15,009 bases of DNA from Gryganskiella cystojenkinii (GCA_015852425.1 JAAAIG010000887.1:1-15009); one strand, 5' to 3'. Positions 1 through 8,190 are shown, counted from the stretch's first letter. Program-made: numbers and translations. The notes: generated by a model not told the origin, from the letters alone.

Positions 1-334
1 AAAGCGAGACACGACAGAACGCGTCTCATTCAGCGAATAGGGAGTGTTCGAGAATAGGTGTGACTGCCAACGCGCCCAATTGTTTCCTTCGGTAATACAG
101 TTAAGGGTCTAAGCTGATCTCCTTTTGGGACACCCGACCTGGAACAAACGCTCTGCAGTGGAAGTTCCTGGGTTTGATCACGGCAACTTTTTTTCCACAT
201 TCTTGCATTCGCATTTCTCGGACCCCTTTTTTCTTTGACCCGACTGTCCCGCATTCTTTGAACCGACCACCTCGGGATACCCCTTGCCACGTTCAATCAA
301 GGCATAACTCAGAGCAACAAAACAACAATCCATC
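1..334. other. Upstream region of COX11, no gene seen
   Basis: No coding region with recognisable content is visible on either strand. A minus-strand open frame at 178-516 overlaps COX11 exon 1 antisense and resembles nothing known. The last 40 bases before the COX11 start are A/C-rich, as expected of a short fungal 5' leader. No TATA box was identified. The first 170 bases could belong to the promoter or to the 3' end of a gene lying outside the window. Confidence 0.5.
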
Positions 335-1300
335 ATGGCTTCTCCAGCAAGAGCAATGGCCCACAGGCTCGGTCTGTCCTCGACTTCAACGTCATGCCAG
401 GTAAACATGCAATCGCTGTTCAATGAGAGCCACAGTTGGAAAGAAAAGCGAGCATTCATGTCCTCGGACAGGCCCACAAATGCTAGGCAGATTGTTCTCT
501 GTATTTTAACTTTCATTTTTTTCTACCACTTTTGCGTATGCTAGTTGACAAACGCCACGAGAATGTCGATCCGATCCAAATACCAGACAGGAGTCCAACG
601 GCCCTTCAACACCAGCAAACCTAGATCCTATGCGACACCTACATCATCATCGGCAACACCTCCACTGCGCTCGAACGCGCACACCGAGGCTGCGGATTTC
701 AGAAGAAAAGTCAAGGCCAGGAACACGGACCTTCTTTATTACACCGCCTCGATCTTGATGGGTACCTTGGGACTTTCCTATGCTGCCGTTCCCCTGTACC
801 GTATGTTTTGTTCCGCCACCGGTCTCGGAGGCGCACCAATGGTGGGCGAGACCAAGTTTGCGCCTGAACGCCTGGTCCCTCAGGAGAACCATCGTCGGAT
901 CAAGGTCAAATTTAACGCGGATACATCGACTTCTTTGCAATGGTCCTTCCAACCTCAACAAAGGATGGTCCAGGTCCTTCCTGGAGAGACCGCTTTAGCG
1001 TTCTATACAGCCCGGAACAAATCCTCGGAGGACGTGATTGGTATTGCGACCTACAACGTGACACCATCCAAGGTTGCGCCCTATTTCAACAAGATCCAGT
1101 GCTTTTGTTTTGAGGAACAAAAGCTGATGTCGGGTGAAGAGGTCGATATGCCGATTTTCTTCTTTTTGGATCCCGAATTTGCCAAGGATCCGGATATGGC
1201 GGATGTGGATACGGTGGTATTGAGTTATACGTTCTTCAAGGCCAGAGGTATGCCATTTGAGAAGCAGCCGGGTATTGCGGAACAGCAACAGCAGCATTAA
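335..1300 (+). CDS. COX11: Cytochrome c oxidase assembly protein COX11 (two exons)
   Basis: Exons 335-400 and 545-1300 join in phase 0 and give 273 residues. Cox11 delivers copper to the CuB site of Cox1; it is tethered in the inner mitochondrial membrane with its copper domain in the intermembrane space. Seen: an Arg/Ser/Thr-rich N terminus with no acidic residue for about the first 69 positions (presequence-like), one membrane helix at about 85-106, then the family signature AAVPLYRMFC, and later CFCFEEQ and FFFLDPEF. The cysteines fall at 111, 208 and 210 of the spliced product; three conserved Cys, two of them in a CFCF motif, are required for copper binding in this family. The ATG at 335 is favoured because exon 1 extends the presequence in frame. 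An in-frame ATG at 563 inside exon 2 is a possible alternative start. Family length and order are normal; only a short Gln tail is extra. Confidence 0.95.
401..544 (+). other. COX11 intron
   Basis: The donor is GTAAAC and the acceptor is GCTAG after a pyrimidine-rich stretch, 144 nt in all. If retained, the exon 1 frame terminates at the TAG that forms the acceptor (542-544). Splicing joins Gln22 to the continuing presequence without a frame change. Confidence 0.8.
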
Positions 1301-1459
1301 AGGAGAGGGGATATTTTCATAGAGAAAAAAAGGAATAGGCTAGTGCATCTTCAATTGCATAATAGACGTCTATTTTCTACACATTTCCATCGTTTTTCGT
1401 CTCTCTCGTATTGGCTTCGTTGTAAACAAAGATGGCTAAGGGCCGGGAACAAACAACAA

Positions 1460-1465
1460 AATAAA
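1460..1465 (+). terminator. Candidate polyadenylation signal for COX11
   Basis: A canonical AATAAA lies about 160 nt after the COX11 stop codon within an A-rich stretch. Position and sequence suit a 3' end signal, but the cleavage site cannot be seen. Confidence 0.45.
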
Positions 1466-1629
1466 AAATGTAAGAAAACTCGCTCATGAAACCAAAAGAG
1501 CGAAAGAAGAGCATAACATCGAAAATCTCTCCTCTGTAAAGTCCTTCTCTCCAAAAGGCAAATTGACTCTTTTGGACAACAATTGTTGGTTCTCTATTAG
1601 GACGGACACTTTTAAAAATGTTCCATCAC

Positions 1630-1925
1630 CGACTTTGTTTTTTTTCCATTCCTTTCTTTCTCCATCCCTCCATTCGTTCGTTCCTGACCTTCCTTCTTCT
1701 CTTGCTCTCTCCTCTGTCCGCTTCTCCCTTCTCCCCTTCTCTCCACCTTTTGGTGCTTTAATACTCTCTCCGCTCTTTCTCCAATCTGTAATCTCCTTTG
1801 TGAAAACTCTCTCTGCTTAAATCACTCACACGATCACATTATTTTTGACCCCGACCATCTCCGTCCGCTCTCTCCACATCCTTTGTCACTTCCTTCAGGT
1901 CATTTCCCCTCTTTCTTTTCTCCTC
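1630..1925 (+). promoter_or_regulatory. Long pyrimidine-rich tract upstream of the Zn2Cys6 gene
   Basis: About 300 bases are dominated by C and T on the coding strand, with runs of CTCT, TTCT and CCTT, ending just before the ATG at 1930. CT-rich stretches near transcription starts are common in filamentous fungal promoters, so this probably marks the core promoter and leader. No clear TATA box is present. Confidence 0.45.
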
Positions 1926-1929
1926 AAAG

Positions 1930-4900
1930 ATGACAAAGATCAAGCCGAGACTGATTGCTCGCATCTCTTGTCAAGAATGTCGTCGACGCAAGACCCGATG
2001 CAACTATGACGGCCAGGGTGACAAGTGCTCGACCTGCACAAGAATAGGCACCGCCTGCATCTTTGCCCAAAAGAACGGCGTCATCCTTGACATGGACAAG
2101 GTCATGGAAGAGAACAACCCGCACCTGGTCCATCAACGTGAAAAGGAACAACGCGCCAAGGACCGGGAACGGGAACGACTTCGCAACCTCGCCGCTTCCG
2201 CTTCCACTTCCACTACTTTACCCACCTCGTTTTCTTCTTCCTCTTCTTCCTTTACACTCAACCCACCTACACCTGCGGGCTACAACGACATGTCCATCTA
2301 TTCCAAATCCACACCTTCGTCTTCCTTTCTCACCGGAAATCCCAACAGCAGACACGGCAGGAGCAACAGTACCTCCAACAGCTTCCCCGCCGGCGGCTGC
2401 AACTCTTCCGCAGAGGATCTCTCTCAAGTCATGGATCGTCTTCAGATCGACGCCTTTGGTATCGCCCCTCATACATTGCGCTCTTTTAGCCAAGTCGCAG
2501 GCGACAATGATTCGACAGAGACCTCGTCTGAAGAACTTTCCGCATCCGAAACAGAGACACCTTCGTCCATGAGCAACAACTTTACGGACACCACCGTGGA
2601 GGGAAAACTTAGTCCTACAGGCAAGAGGAATAGCGCAGGTTCTTCTTCTCAACATCAGCATCATCACAGCCACCGGTCTACTCGGGCTCGATCTGTGCCA
2701 CTGGTCGACATCCGTCCAGACCTGATAGACCTTTACTTTCAACATGTCCATCCCTATCTCTTGGTCCTTCACAAGCCCAGTTTCCTCCGGCGATTGCATG
2801 ACCCCAAGGACCCTGTACCGGATTTCTTGCTCGCGGCCATGTATGCGGTCGCCTCGCATTATGCACCGGGTCAGGAAGCCGAGGGACGTCGGTACTTTGA
2901 GTTCTGGCTCAGTTGTTTGGACGATACATTGGACAAGCCCAGGCTGTCGACGATCCAAGCCTTACTGTTAATCATCAAGTATCAGGAGAGGGTTAAGCAT
3001 ACGGGCTTCTATTTCCGAACGTACATGTATACCCAGATGGTTATTGTGCTTGCCAGGGTAAGACATAGCTCGGTTGCTTCTGAAAGAAGAAGCTCATTTC
3101 CCACCCCGTTTTTTATTACTTTCATGTGGGATCTACTGCCCAAATTTTATTTCCGCTCTCTTTTTTTTTTACTTCCCCCACACAAAAACACAAAAAAATT
3201 GTCCGCGGATCAAAATGAAACTCTTACTGCCTTCTTTGTTGCTTTTTTTTGGTTTCCAATTGGTAATAATCTTTCTTTTTTAAAATTTGACATAGGAATT
3301 ACAACTGCACAAGACAACACCCGTCAATGTCAAACTCGACCCAGAGAGTCATGAGGTCCGTCGCAGATTGTTCTGGACCATCTTTTCACTTGACCAGTTT
3401 ATCTCCGTCTCACAGGGCAGGACCATGTCCTTTCGAGAAGTCGAACCAGATGCAGATCTCCCCCGGGCGGATAACGAAGACCCCCAGGATACACAGGAGA
3501 TTGAAAACATTCTAAACATGGTCGAGTACGTGAAACTGTCCAAGATCAACCATCAGGTCTTGATCCTCGTTCGCAAGTTTTTGACAAAAGTTGTTCGACC
3601 CGAGGAGACGATCCAACAAGGGAAACACATTCACGAGCTGATGACTCACTGGCGAAATAATCTGCCGGCCCGACTTCAACTGGCGTCCAACATGTCACCA
3701 CATACACCGTTTGTCGCCATGTTGCACACGGTGTATCATGCGTGCTCAGTCATGATCCAACGATGCTATTCAGAGGACCCCAGTATTAGTCACCTCGAGT
3801 TTGCTACCGTTGCGAGGGAAGCTTGTACTACCTCTGCGATCACAATTACAGTGATAACGGATGACCTTTACACGAACCACGGCATGACGCCTCTGACGTA
3901 CCCAATCCGTGGATGTTATTTTGTGATCTACTGCTTGATTGCCGCGGCGACTATTCAGGCAAGCGATATCCGTCGTGGAGGCAGCAGCCCCATCATGTTC
4001 AAACGATCGCTTGCGCTTTTGAACCTGATCCTGCGAGAATCTACAGCGGTTGATATTGAAAAAGAGGTTGAACTTCTCAAGAGCTCGCTCGATACTACGA
4101 TGGAAGGTCCTAGCAACAGTCGAAGCAGTGATCAAACCACGACCTTTTCAAGTCTATCTCAGCAGAACCAATACGATCAACGACCAGCGTTTAAGCCTAT
4201 TCTCCCCATGTCGCAGAAGTATGGCGCGAGGATGAACTTCGGCGGATCGGGAGTAACACCGGTCCGGATCAGAAAGATTTCGCCAAAGGCCCCAGGACCC
4301 GCTTCGGCCGGTGTCAGTGGGAGCGGCAGCGGCAATTCCTCCGCCATGGCTTCTCCCCCTACGCAGTCAACAACCAAGACACCTGCAAGCACCAGCACAG
4401 GATCAAATGCTGGAGGCTCAACTGGCAAGAGCAACATGTCCACAGGACATTCCGGGACCAAGAATCAGCCTCACCTTCAACAAACCCAGAACGATCAGAT
4501 CATCAACAGGAATAGCTCAACCACAACCCTCAAGCCCACATCCTTGGTCTCAGGCACTTGTGAAACACAGGGTCGAACTTTGCCAGTTTCAGAGACCTAT
4601 TTTAACAGCCAGCACCAATCAGCGATCGCAGGAAGAGCCCCTGTCGTGGGAAGTAGGAAGGGAAATGAGGAAAACGAAGAAGACGAGACGGAACTTCATA
4701 TCAAGTCCTCGCCCTCACCGGAAACGAGCTCGAGGCCGAGTTTCTCATGTTCGTCTACAACATCCACATCGACCCATCAGCAATATCAACAACATCAAAA
4801 CGCCTCCTCGATGTTTGATTTGAGAGCCGCAGCGACCAATATGAATTACAGTCAAAACATGACTGAAGGAGGAGGAAGTATCAACACAAGATCTTTGCTC

Positions 4901-5153
4901 TCTGCAATTGCACCACCAGCACCACCACTGGTCGTCGGAGGGTTGTCGTCGTTGTCGGCATCTTCGGGCTTCCAGTCTGACCTTGATCAGTTTGCGTTGT
5001 CACAGCGTCAGCCCTTGTCGTCGGCTCCAAGTCAGCAAGGTCCTCTTCCAAACCCAGGTCCGATCTTGTCCTTGGCCCAGTTCTTAGCCTTCCAAGAAGA
5101 GCAACAACGACAACAGCAGCAGCAACAGCAGCAACAACAACTACATCATCATC

Positions 5154-5190
<37 letters not shown>

Positions 5191-5878
5191 GTCCCTGCCA
5201 GTCTCATCCCTGCACCAGCTTACCGCGGCACAGATTCAAGAGCAGCATCGGTTGAACCAACAACGTCAATTCCAACAATTGCAGCATCAGCACCAACAAC
5301 ACCAGCAGCAGCAGCAACAGTTCCAACAACATAATCAGCAGCAGCAGCAACAACAACAACAACAACAACAAACTCGACAACTCGGTACAACTCCCGATAA
5401 CACATTCCTGTCCAACTTTCCGAACCTGAACAACTATCAACAATTGAACTCGGATCAAGCTCAGAACGAGCTGATGTCAATGTTGAATTCGTCCGCTCTT
5501 GCGTATCAAGATGGGTTTAGTCAAGAGAATGCGTTGAACTTTGCAGCCTCTTATTTGCAACAACAACAACAATTGCAGCGGCAGCAACAGCAACAGCAAC
5601 ATCATCATCGTCAGCAACAACAACCAAGCGTCGAGACGTCGCTCTCGCCGGTGTCGGGACAGACTCACGATTATCAAGATCGTGCAAGAACCTTGTCCAT
5701 GGATGATACACCATCCCCGGAAACTTTCCAGTTGTTGGATATGACGGGGTCCTTTCATGGTTATATCGGTGATGAAAGTACCATCCCTCTTGGAATACGT
5801 CAAGCTCTTGGAGATGCAGACAAACTCTTCAAGTACCAGCAGCAACAACAAAGACAGTCACAAGATGGTGGTCTCTGA
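1930..5878 (+). CDS. Zn2Cys6 fungal-type transcription factor with middle homology region and polyQ tail
   Basis: Exons 1930-3057 and 3296-5878 join in phase 0 and give 1,236 residues. Seen: six cysteines at 14, 17, 24, 33, 36 and 43 with spacing C-x2-C-x6-C-x8-C-x2-C-x6-C and the basic stretch RRRKTR, the hallmark of fungal binuclear zinc cluster DNA-binding domains. Next come a charged Lys/Glu/Arg linker (about 73-90) and a Ser/Thr-rich segment. The fungal middle homology region (about 260-646) includes DLIDLYFQHVHPYL and, just after the splice site, RRRLFWTIFSLDQFIS. The rest is Ser/Gln/Asn-rich and predicted disordered, with polyQ blocks at about 978-1010, 1029-1068 and 1131-1152. By family it is a nuclear regulator; its targets cannot be inferred here. 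The start is chosen because the cluster begins at residue 14, usual for the family. The product is longer than most members because of the Gln-rich tail, a plausible activation region. Confidence 0.92.
3058..3295 (+). other. Intron inside the middle homology region of the Zn2Cys6 gene
   Basis: The donor is GTAAGA and the acceptor is CATAG, 238 nt, with T-rich and A-rich runs. Splicing restores the continuous family pattern across the join (VLAR then ELQLHK, then RRRLFW). The intron has no stop in the exon 1 frame and its length is not a multiple of three. Retention would therefore give a 474-residue product that keeps the zinc cluster and ends at 3354. Confidence 0.88.
5101..5191 (+). repeat. 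PolyQ-coding CAA/CAG block 1 in the Zn2Cys6 gene
   Basis: Mixed CAG/CAA codons are followed by three CAT codons and then a nearly pure CAA run (5153-5191, twelve CAA plus one CAG). It encodes Gln stretches interrupted by Leu and His. The pure CAA segment is the part most prone to length change. Confidence 0.9.
5254..5371 (+). repeat. PolyQ-coding CAA/CAG block 2 in the Zn2Cys6 gene
   Basis: A Gln-rich stretch with scattered His, Leu and Phe ends in a CAG then CAA run of over ten codons. CAG and CAA are interspersed, which usually makes a tract more stable than a pure repeat. Confidence 0.88.
5558..5623 (+). repeat. PolyQ-coding CAA/CAG block 3 in the Zn2Cys6 gene
   Basis: Five CAA codons, a Leu-Gln-Arg interruption, alternating CAG/CAA, three His codons and a further Gln run. 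The block lies about 85 residues before the stop codon. Confidence 0.88.
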
Positions 5879-6084
5879 AAACTTTGTGCGTCAAGTCGTT
5901 TTTGAGCACAGTTATGCGTGGCCCACTTTTCTCTCCATGTAATATTTCGCTTGTAAATAACATATTTAACATATTTAAAAAAAAAAAAAAAAGTACTTGT
6001 TGCGATCGTTGGATGGTTGTTTAATATGTACAGGTTATCCTAAACGATGAAGCAAACGCTATGCTAAAAGTATGAATACGGGCT
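5879..6084. other. Convergent 3' region between the Zn2Cys6 gene and the minus-strand Gln-rich gene
   Basis: Two 3' ends face each other over 206 bases. It contains a 9-bp tandem repeat ACATATTTA twice (5960-5977), running straight into a 16-A homopolymer (5977-5992). AT-rich TATTTA-like words are plausible 3' processing elements for the plus-strand gene. No canonical AATAAA is present on the plus strand. Confidence 0.55.
6020..6025 (-). terminator. Candidate polyadenylation signal for the minus-strand Gln-rich gene
   Basis: On the minus strand this reads ATTAAA, the commonest variant of AATAAA, about 60 nt beyond the stop codon of the 6085-6435 gene. The call rests on position and hexamer only. 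Confidence 0.35.
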
Positions 6085-6435
6085 TTAGCACTGGCTGGAC
6101 TGGTTGCATTGTCCAGACTTGCTAGAGCACTGCTGACCGCTCTTGGAGGAACAGTTCTTATCGTGCTGCTGCTGGTTCGACATGGGCTGACCATGCTGAC
6201 CATGCTGCTGCTGTTTGCCAGACTGTTGGGACATGGCATGGCCCTGCTGCTGGTGTTGCTGCTGATGACCCGAGTTCATCTGCTGGTTGCCGCTGATGTT
6301 GTGGGCAGCAGATTGGGCGTGGCCACTGGCGTTACGGCTCATATCGGCGACACGTCCGGCGGCCTCAGAGGCCTGGTGGGAAGCTTGGTTGGCGGTCTTG
6401 GAGGCCTTGTTAGCGGCGTTGTTGTAGCGATCCAT
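6085..6435 (-). CDS. Small Gln/Ala/Ser/His-rich hydrophilic protein with Cys-repeat tail (hydrophilin/LEA-like)
   Basis: Single exon, 116 residues, family not recognised. Seen: residues 1-45 are Ala-rich with regularly spaced Ala, Lys and Asn (for example ANKASKTANQASHQASEAA), a pattern able to form an amphipathic helix as in LEA proteins. The middle is Gln/His/Gly-rich. The tail carries two copies of CSSKSGQ and cysteines at 95, 103, 110 and 116. Gln is 26 of 116; there is no Leu, Phe or Trp, no signal peptide and no membrane segment. All Asn codons are AAC and 21 of 26 Gln codons are CAG, suggesting strong expression. The start is supported by a TATA box about 85 nt upstream and an A/C-rich leader. 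The opposite strand is also open but reads as Leu/Val-rich antisense. It is divergent from the similar protein at 7367-7708. A role as a stress or desiccation protectant is inference only. Confidence 0.75.
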   Translation of the reverse strand: MDRYNNAANKASKTANQASHQASEAAGRVADMSRNASGHAQSAAHNISGNQQMNSGHQQQHQQQGHAMSQQSGKQQQHGQHGQPMSNQQQHDKNCSSKSGQQCSSKSGQCNQSSQC

Positions 6436-6518
6436 AATGGTAGTTTTTGGGTTGTTTAGTAGAGTGGTAGAAGAGATGAGGTGAAGTTAACGAAAAATGG
6501 CGCCATCGCTCGGTCTCT

Positions 6519-6526
6519 CTTTTATA
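6519..6526 (-). promoter_or_regulatory. TATA box of the minus-strand Gln-rich gene
   Basis: TATAAAAG on the minus strand lies about 85 nt before the ATG at 6435. The leader between them is A/C-rich near the start codon, typical of highly expressed fungal genes. Confidence 0.65.
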
Positions 6527-6726
6527 GCAATTAGCGAGATGATTCTTGTCTCTCATCATTTCCCTTGCGGCCATAGAGCCATCTGGGAGTCCTGAGGTCT
6601 GAGGAATTTGACATTGAACCAGACAGATTTTTTCCATGAAGTCTGGGAAACAACATTTGGCATGTTAGGGAAAAAATGATAGAACAAAAAAAAAGTTTTC
6701 ATCCAATTGAGGCAAGACAATCGATC

Positions 6727-6752
6727 GTGTGTGTCCAAACCCTCACACACAC
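6727..6752. repeat. GT/AC inverted repeat in the divergent promoter
   Basis: GTGTGTGT (6727-6734) and its complement ACACACAC (6745-6752) flank a 10-nt loop. This could form a hairpin or may simply be simple-sequence drift. Confidence 0.6.
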
Positions 6753-6837
6753 CCTCGCGCACACTTGCCGTGGCCAAAGCGTGTAGGGAAGAAATTTTTG
6801 CCATTCGCCCAATTTGTGTGACCCTGCAGGGTGTGTG
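6746..6837. repeat. Inverted pair of CACACACCCT in the divergent promoter
   Basis: CACACACCCT at 6746-6755 and its exact reverse complement AGGGTGTGTG at 6828-6837 lie 72 bp apart. The second copy overlaps the palindrome at 6821-6832. Inverted copies of one 10-mer in a divergent promoter suit binding sites for one factor acting on both genes. Confidence 0.5.
6821..6832. promoter_or_regulatory. 12-bp perfect palindrome ACCCTGCAGGGT
   Basis: A fully self-complementary 12-mer lies about 290 bp upstream of the minus-strand gene's TATA box. It is a candidate dimeric-factor site; no known factor is assigned. Confidence 0.4.
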
Positions 6838-7106
6838 CATCAAGGCCAAAGAAAAATTTAAAAAAAAAAATAACGATTCAAACGCGTCTCAGTTTCTCTT
6901 CCGACCAGTCGCGTTAGAAATATCCTAATGGCCGTTTTCGCCTCCCCCTTAAACAACTGGACAAACACATGTTTACACGTACAAACAAAAAACAAGAACT
7001 TTGGTGAGATGCAACACAAACACAACGCCCAAAATTCGCGGCATTGTCGTACGTCGAACCTGGTACCACTCATCGTCTTTCTTGAAGGACACGGCCACTG
7101 AGACAT

Positions 7107-7158
7107 TCGCTCCGTCTGAAATCGAATAGATCTCGCTTCGTCTGAAATCGAATAGATC
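7107..7158. repeat. 26-bp tandem duplication upstream of the plus-strand Gln-rich gene
   Basis: Two adjacent 26-bp units (7107-7132 and 7133-7158) differ at one base (C to T at unit position 6). Their shared 20-mer is CGTCTGAAATCGAATAGATC. The repeat ends about 100 bp before the TATA box at 7261, where upstream activating sites are expected. It may be a duplicated factor site or a recent slippage product. Confidence 0.85.
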
Positions 7159-7214
7159 AAAAGTCTCTCTTCTCACCCTAGAAGATGTCGTGCTTCGAAA
7201 GATTGCAGGCAAGA

Positions 7215-7233
7215 CAAGTCTTGAAAAGACTTG
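7215..7233. promoter_or_regulatory. Inverted repeat CAAGTCTT-GAA-AAGACTTG close to the TATA box
   Basis: Perfect 8-bp arms (7215-7222 and 7226-7233) flank a 3-nt spacer, and the repeat ends 27 bp before TATAAAG at 7261. Position and symmetry suggest an operator-like or activator site. A terminator role is unlikely because it lies upstream of a promoter. Confidence 0.5.
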
Positions 7234-7260
7234 AATGCCAGAATCAGTGTCCAGCTCGGA

Positions 7261-7267
7261 TATAAAG
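7261..7267 (+). promoter_or_regulatory. TATA box of the plus-strand Gln-rich gene
   Basis: TATAAAG lies 106 nt before the ATG at 7367. A T-run and an A/C-rich leader follow. Its place downstream of the in-frame ATG at 7235 argues that translation begins at 7367 and not further upstream. Confidence 0.7.
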
Positions 7268-7366
7268 GGTCCTATCCTTTCGATTTTTTTTTTTTTTTGT
7301 TCTTCACAACCCCCTCCAACAACACTCACAAAAACTTCTTTCAAAACACACACTCACCAACCCAAC

Positions 7367-7708
7367 ATGAACTCCCAGGCCCAGAACCGTCAGAACCAGC
7401 AGTCCTCCAAGGGCCAGAAGGTCCAGCAAAACCAGTCTTCCCAGAACCAGCGTGGTCAGCAGTCCTCCGCCCACGGCATCAACCAGTCCCACGCTTCCGC
7501 CCAGTCCACCCAGGGTCAACAGTCCCACAACCCTGATCACAGTCAAAAATCGTCCGAGGCCCACGGTCGCAACCAGCAGCAGCACGCCCAGGCCCAGTCC
7601 ACCCAGTCCAACCTCCACGGCACTCAGGGCGCCAACAAGCAGCAGCAAGGAACCCAGCACCAGACTGCTAAGCAACAGCAGCAGTCTAGCCACAACCAGC
7701 GCCTCTAA
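7367..7708 (+). CDS. Small Gln/Ser/Asn/His-rich hydrophilic protein (hydrophilin-like)
   Basis: Single exon, 113 residues, family not recognised. Seen: Gln makes up 36 of 113 residues, the rest being mostly Ser, Asn, His, Gly, Ala and Lys. There is one Val, one Ile, two Leu, and no Cys, Phe, Trp or Tyr, so no hydrophobic core, signal peptide or membrane helix is possible. Short degenerate repeats such as AQSTQ recur. Codons are strongly biased: all Asn are AAC, 31 of 36 Gln are CAG, and Ser is mostly TCC. This implies high expression and a real gene, not drifting CAA repeats. The frame is open upstream to 7235, but the TATA box at 7261 and the A/C-rich leader favour the ATG at 7367. It differs from its divergent partner in lacking the Ala-rich helix and the Cys tail. 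An intrinsically disordered stress protectant is a plausible but unproven role. Confidence 0.75.
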   Translation: MNSQAQNRQNQQSSKGQKVQQNQSSQNQRGQQSSAHGINQSHASAQSTQGQQSHNPDHSQKSSEAHGRNQQQHAQAQSTQSNLHGTQGANKQQQGTQHQTAKQQQQSSHNQRL

Positions 7709-7850
7709 AGGGATTTGCCGCTTGCTCCTACAAGGATCCAGGATTTTTCCTTAACCAAGAAGCATTTTGATCATTTGCTATTTTACGTTATAGGGATCAA
7801 TGAAAACATTGTACATATCTGTTCGTTTTCCTTAAACCTTTCAACCTGTG

Positions 7851-7856
7851 AATAAA
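7851..7856 (+). terminator. Candidate polyadenylation signal of the plus-strand Gln-rich gene
   Basis: AATAAA within an A-run, about 143 nt after the stop codon. Distance and sequence fit a fungal 3' end signal. Confidence 0.5.
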
Positions 7857-8190
7857 AAAAAAGTTTTAGACTTTTTCACGACAAGCTGCACAGCACTATT
7901 TTTCTGAAATCTTTTTTCTTGAGAGATTCCCAAAGCTAGCATTCAAAATGAACTTCTATGAGCGATCAGAAATGAAGTGAAGTAGACCGAGAGAAAGGAG
8001 AGCGCCACAAAACTAGATTCATCTCCCACCATTGATGCTGTTCGTTCATTCATCAAGAAGGCGTGCTCCACCCAAAAGAGGCTCTTTTCTCTTCGTTTCT
8101 GATCGATAAGAAGTTCATTTTGACTACTGGCATGACTTCGGATAGCGTATCATCTGTCTCGAAAAAAATGTTTCGGTGACTGCTTTGATC

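Larger units (their letters stand above)
1301..1929. other. COX11 3' region and transcription factor 5' region
   Basis: These 629 bases hold the COX11 3' untranslated region up to about 1480 and then the promoter and leader of the Zn2Cys6 gene. The downstream half is strongly pyrimidine-rich. Open frames here (for example 1563-1820 plus, 1351-1554 minus) have low-complexity content and no protein-like pattern, so no gene is called. Confidence 0.6.
6436..7366. promoter_or_regulatory. Shared intergenic region of the divergent Gln-rich gene pair
   Basis: These 931 bases separate the two start codons and contain no convincing gene. Each side has a TATA box. The interior holds GT/CA-rich inverted repeats (6727-6752, 6746-6837), a 12-bp perfect palindrome (6821-6832), a 26-bp tandem duplication (7107-7158) and a 19-nt inverted repeat (7215-7233). 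This density of structured sequence suggests regulatory sites, although no specific factor can be assigned. Confidence 0.6.

Noticed and set aside
178..516. Minus-strand 112-codon open frame over the COX11 promoter and exon 1
   Set aside because: It overlaps COX11 exon 1 and its intron antisense, and shows no recognisable domain or promoter.
4881..5480. Long minus-strand open frames rich in Val/Leu opposite the polyQ blocks
   Set aside because: They are antisense shadows of CAA/CAG repeats (reading as GTT/TTG/TGC-type codons) with no other protein-like content.
6109..6459. Plus-strand 116-codon open frame rich in Leu/Val/Gly, opposite the minus-strand Gln-rich gene
   Set aside because: The minus strand has the TATA box, the A/C-rich leader and the strong AAC/CAG bias. 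The plus frame's hydrophobicity follows from complementing Gln and Ala codons.
7107..7158. Direct repeats considered as a CRISPR fragment
   Set aside because: Only two directly adjacent units with no spacers, in a eukaryotic nuclear context.
7304..7693. Minus-strand 129-codon Leu/Gly/Val-rich open frame opposite the plus-strand Gln-rich gene
   Set aside because: Same antisense effect; no promoter or start context on that strand, while the plus strand has TATA box, leader and polyadenylation signal.
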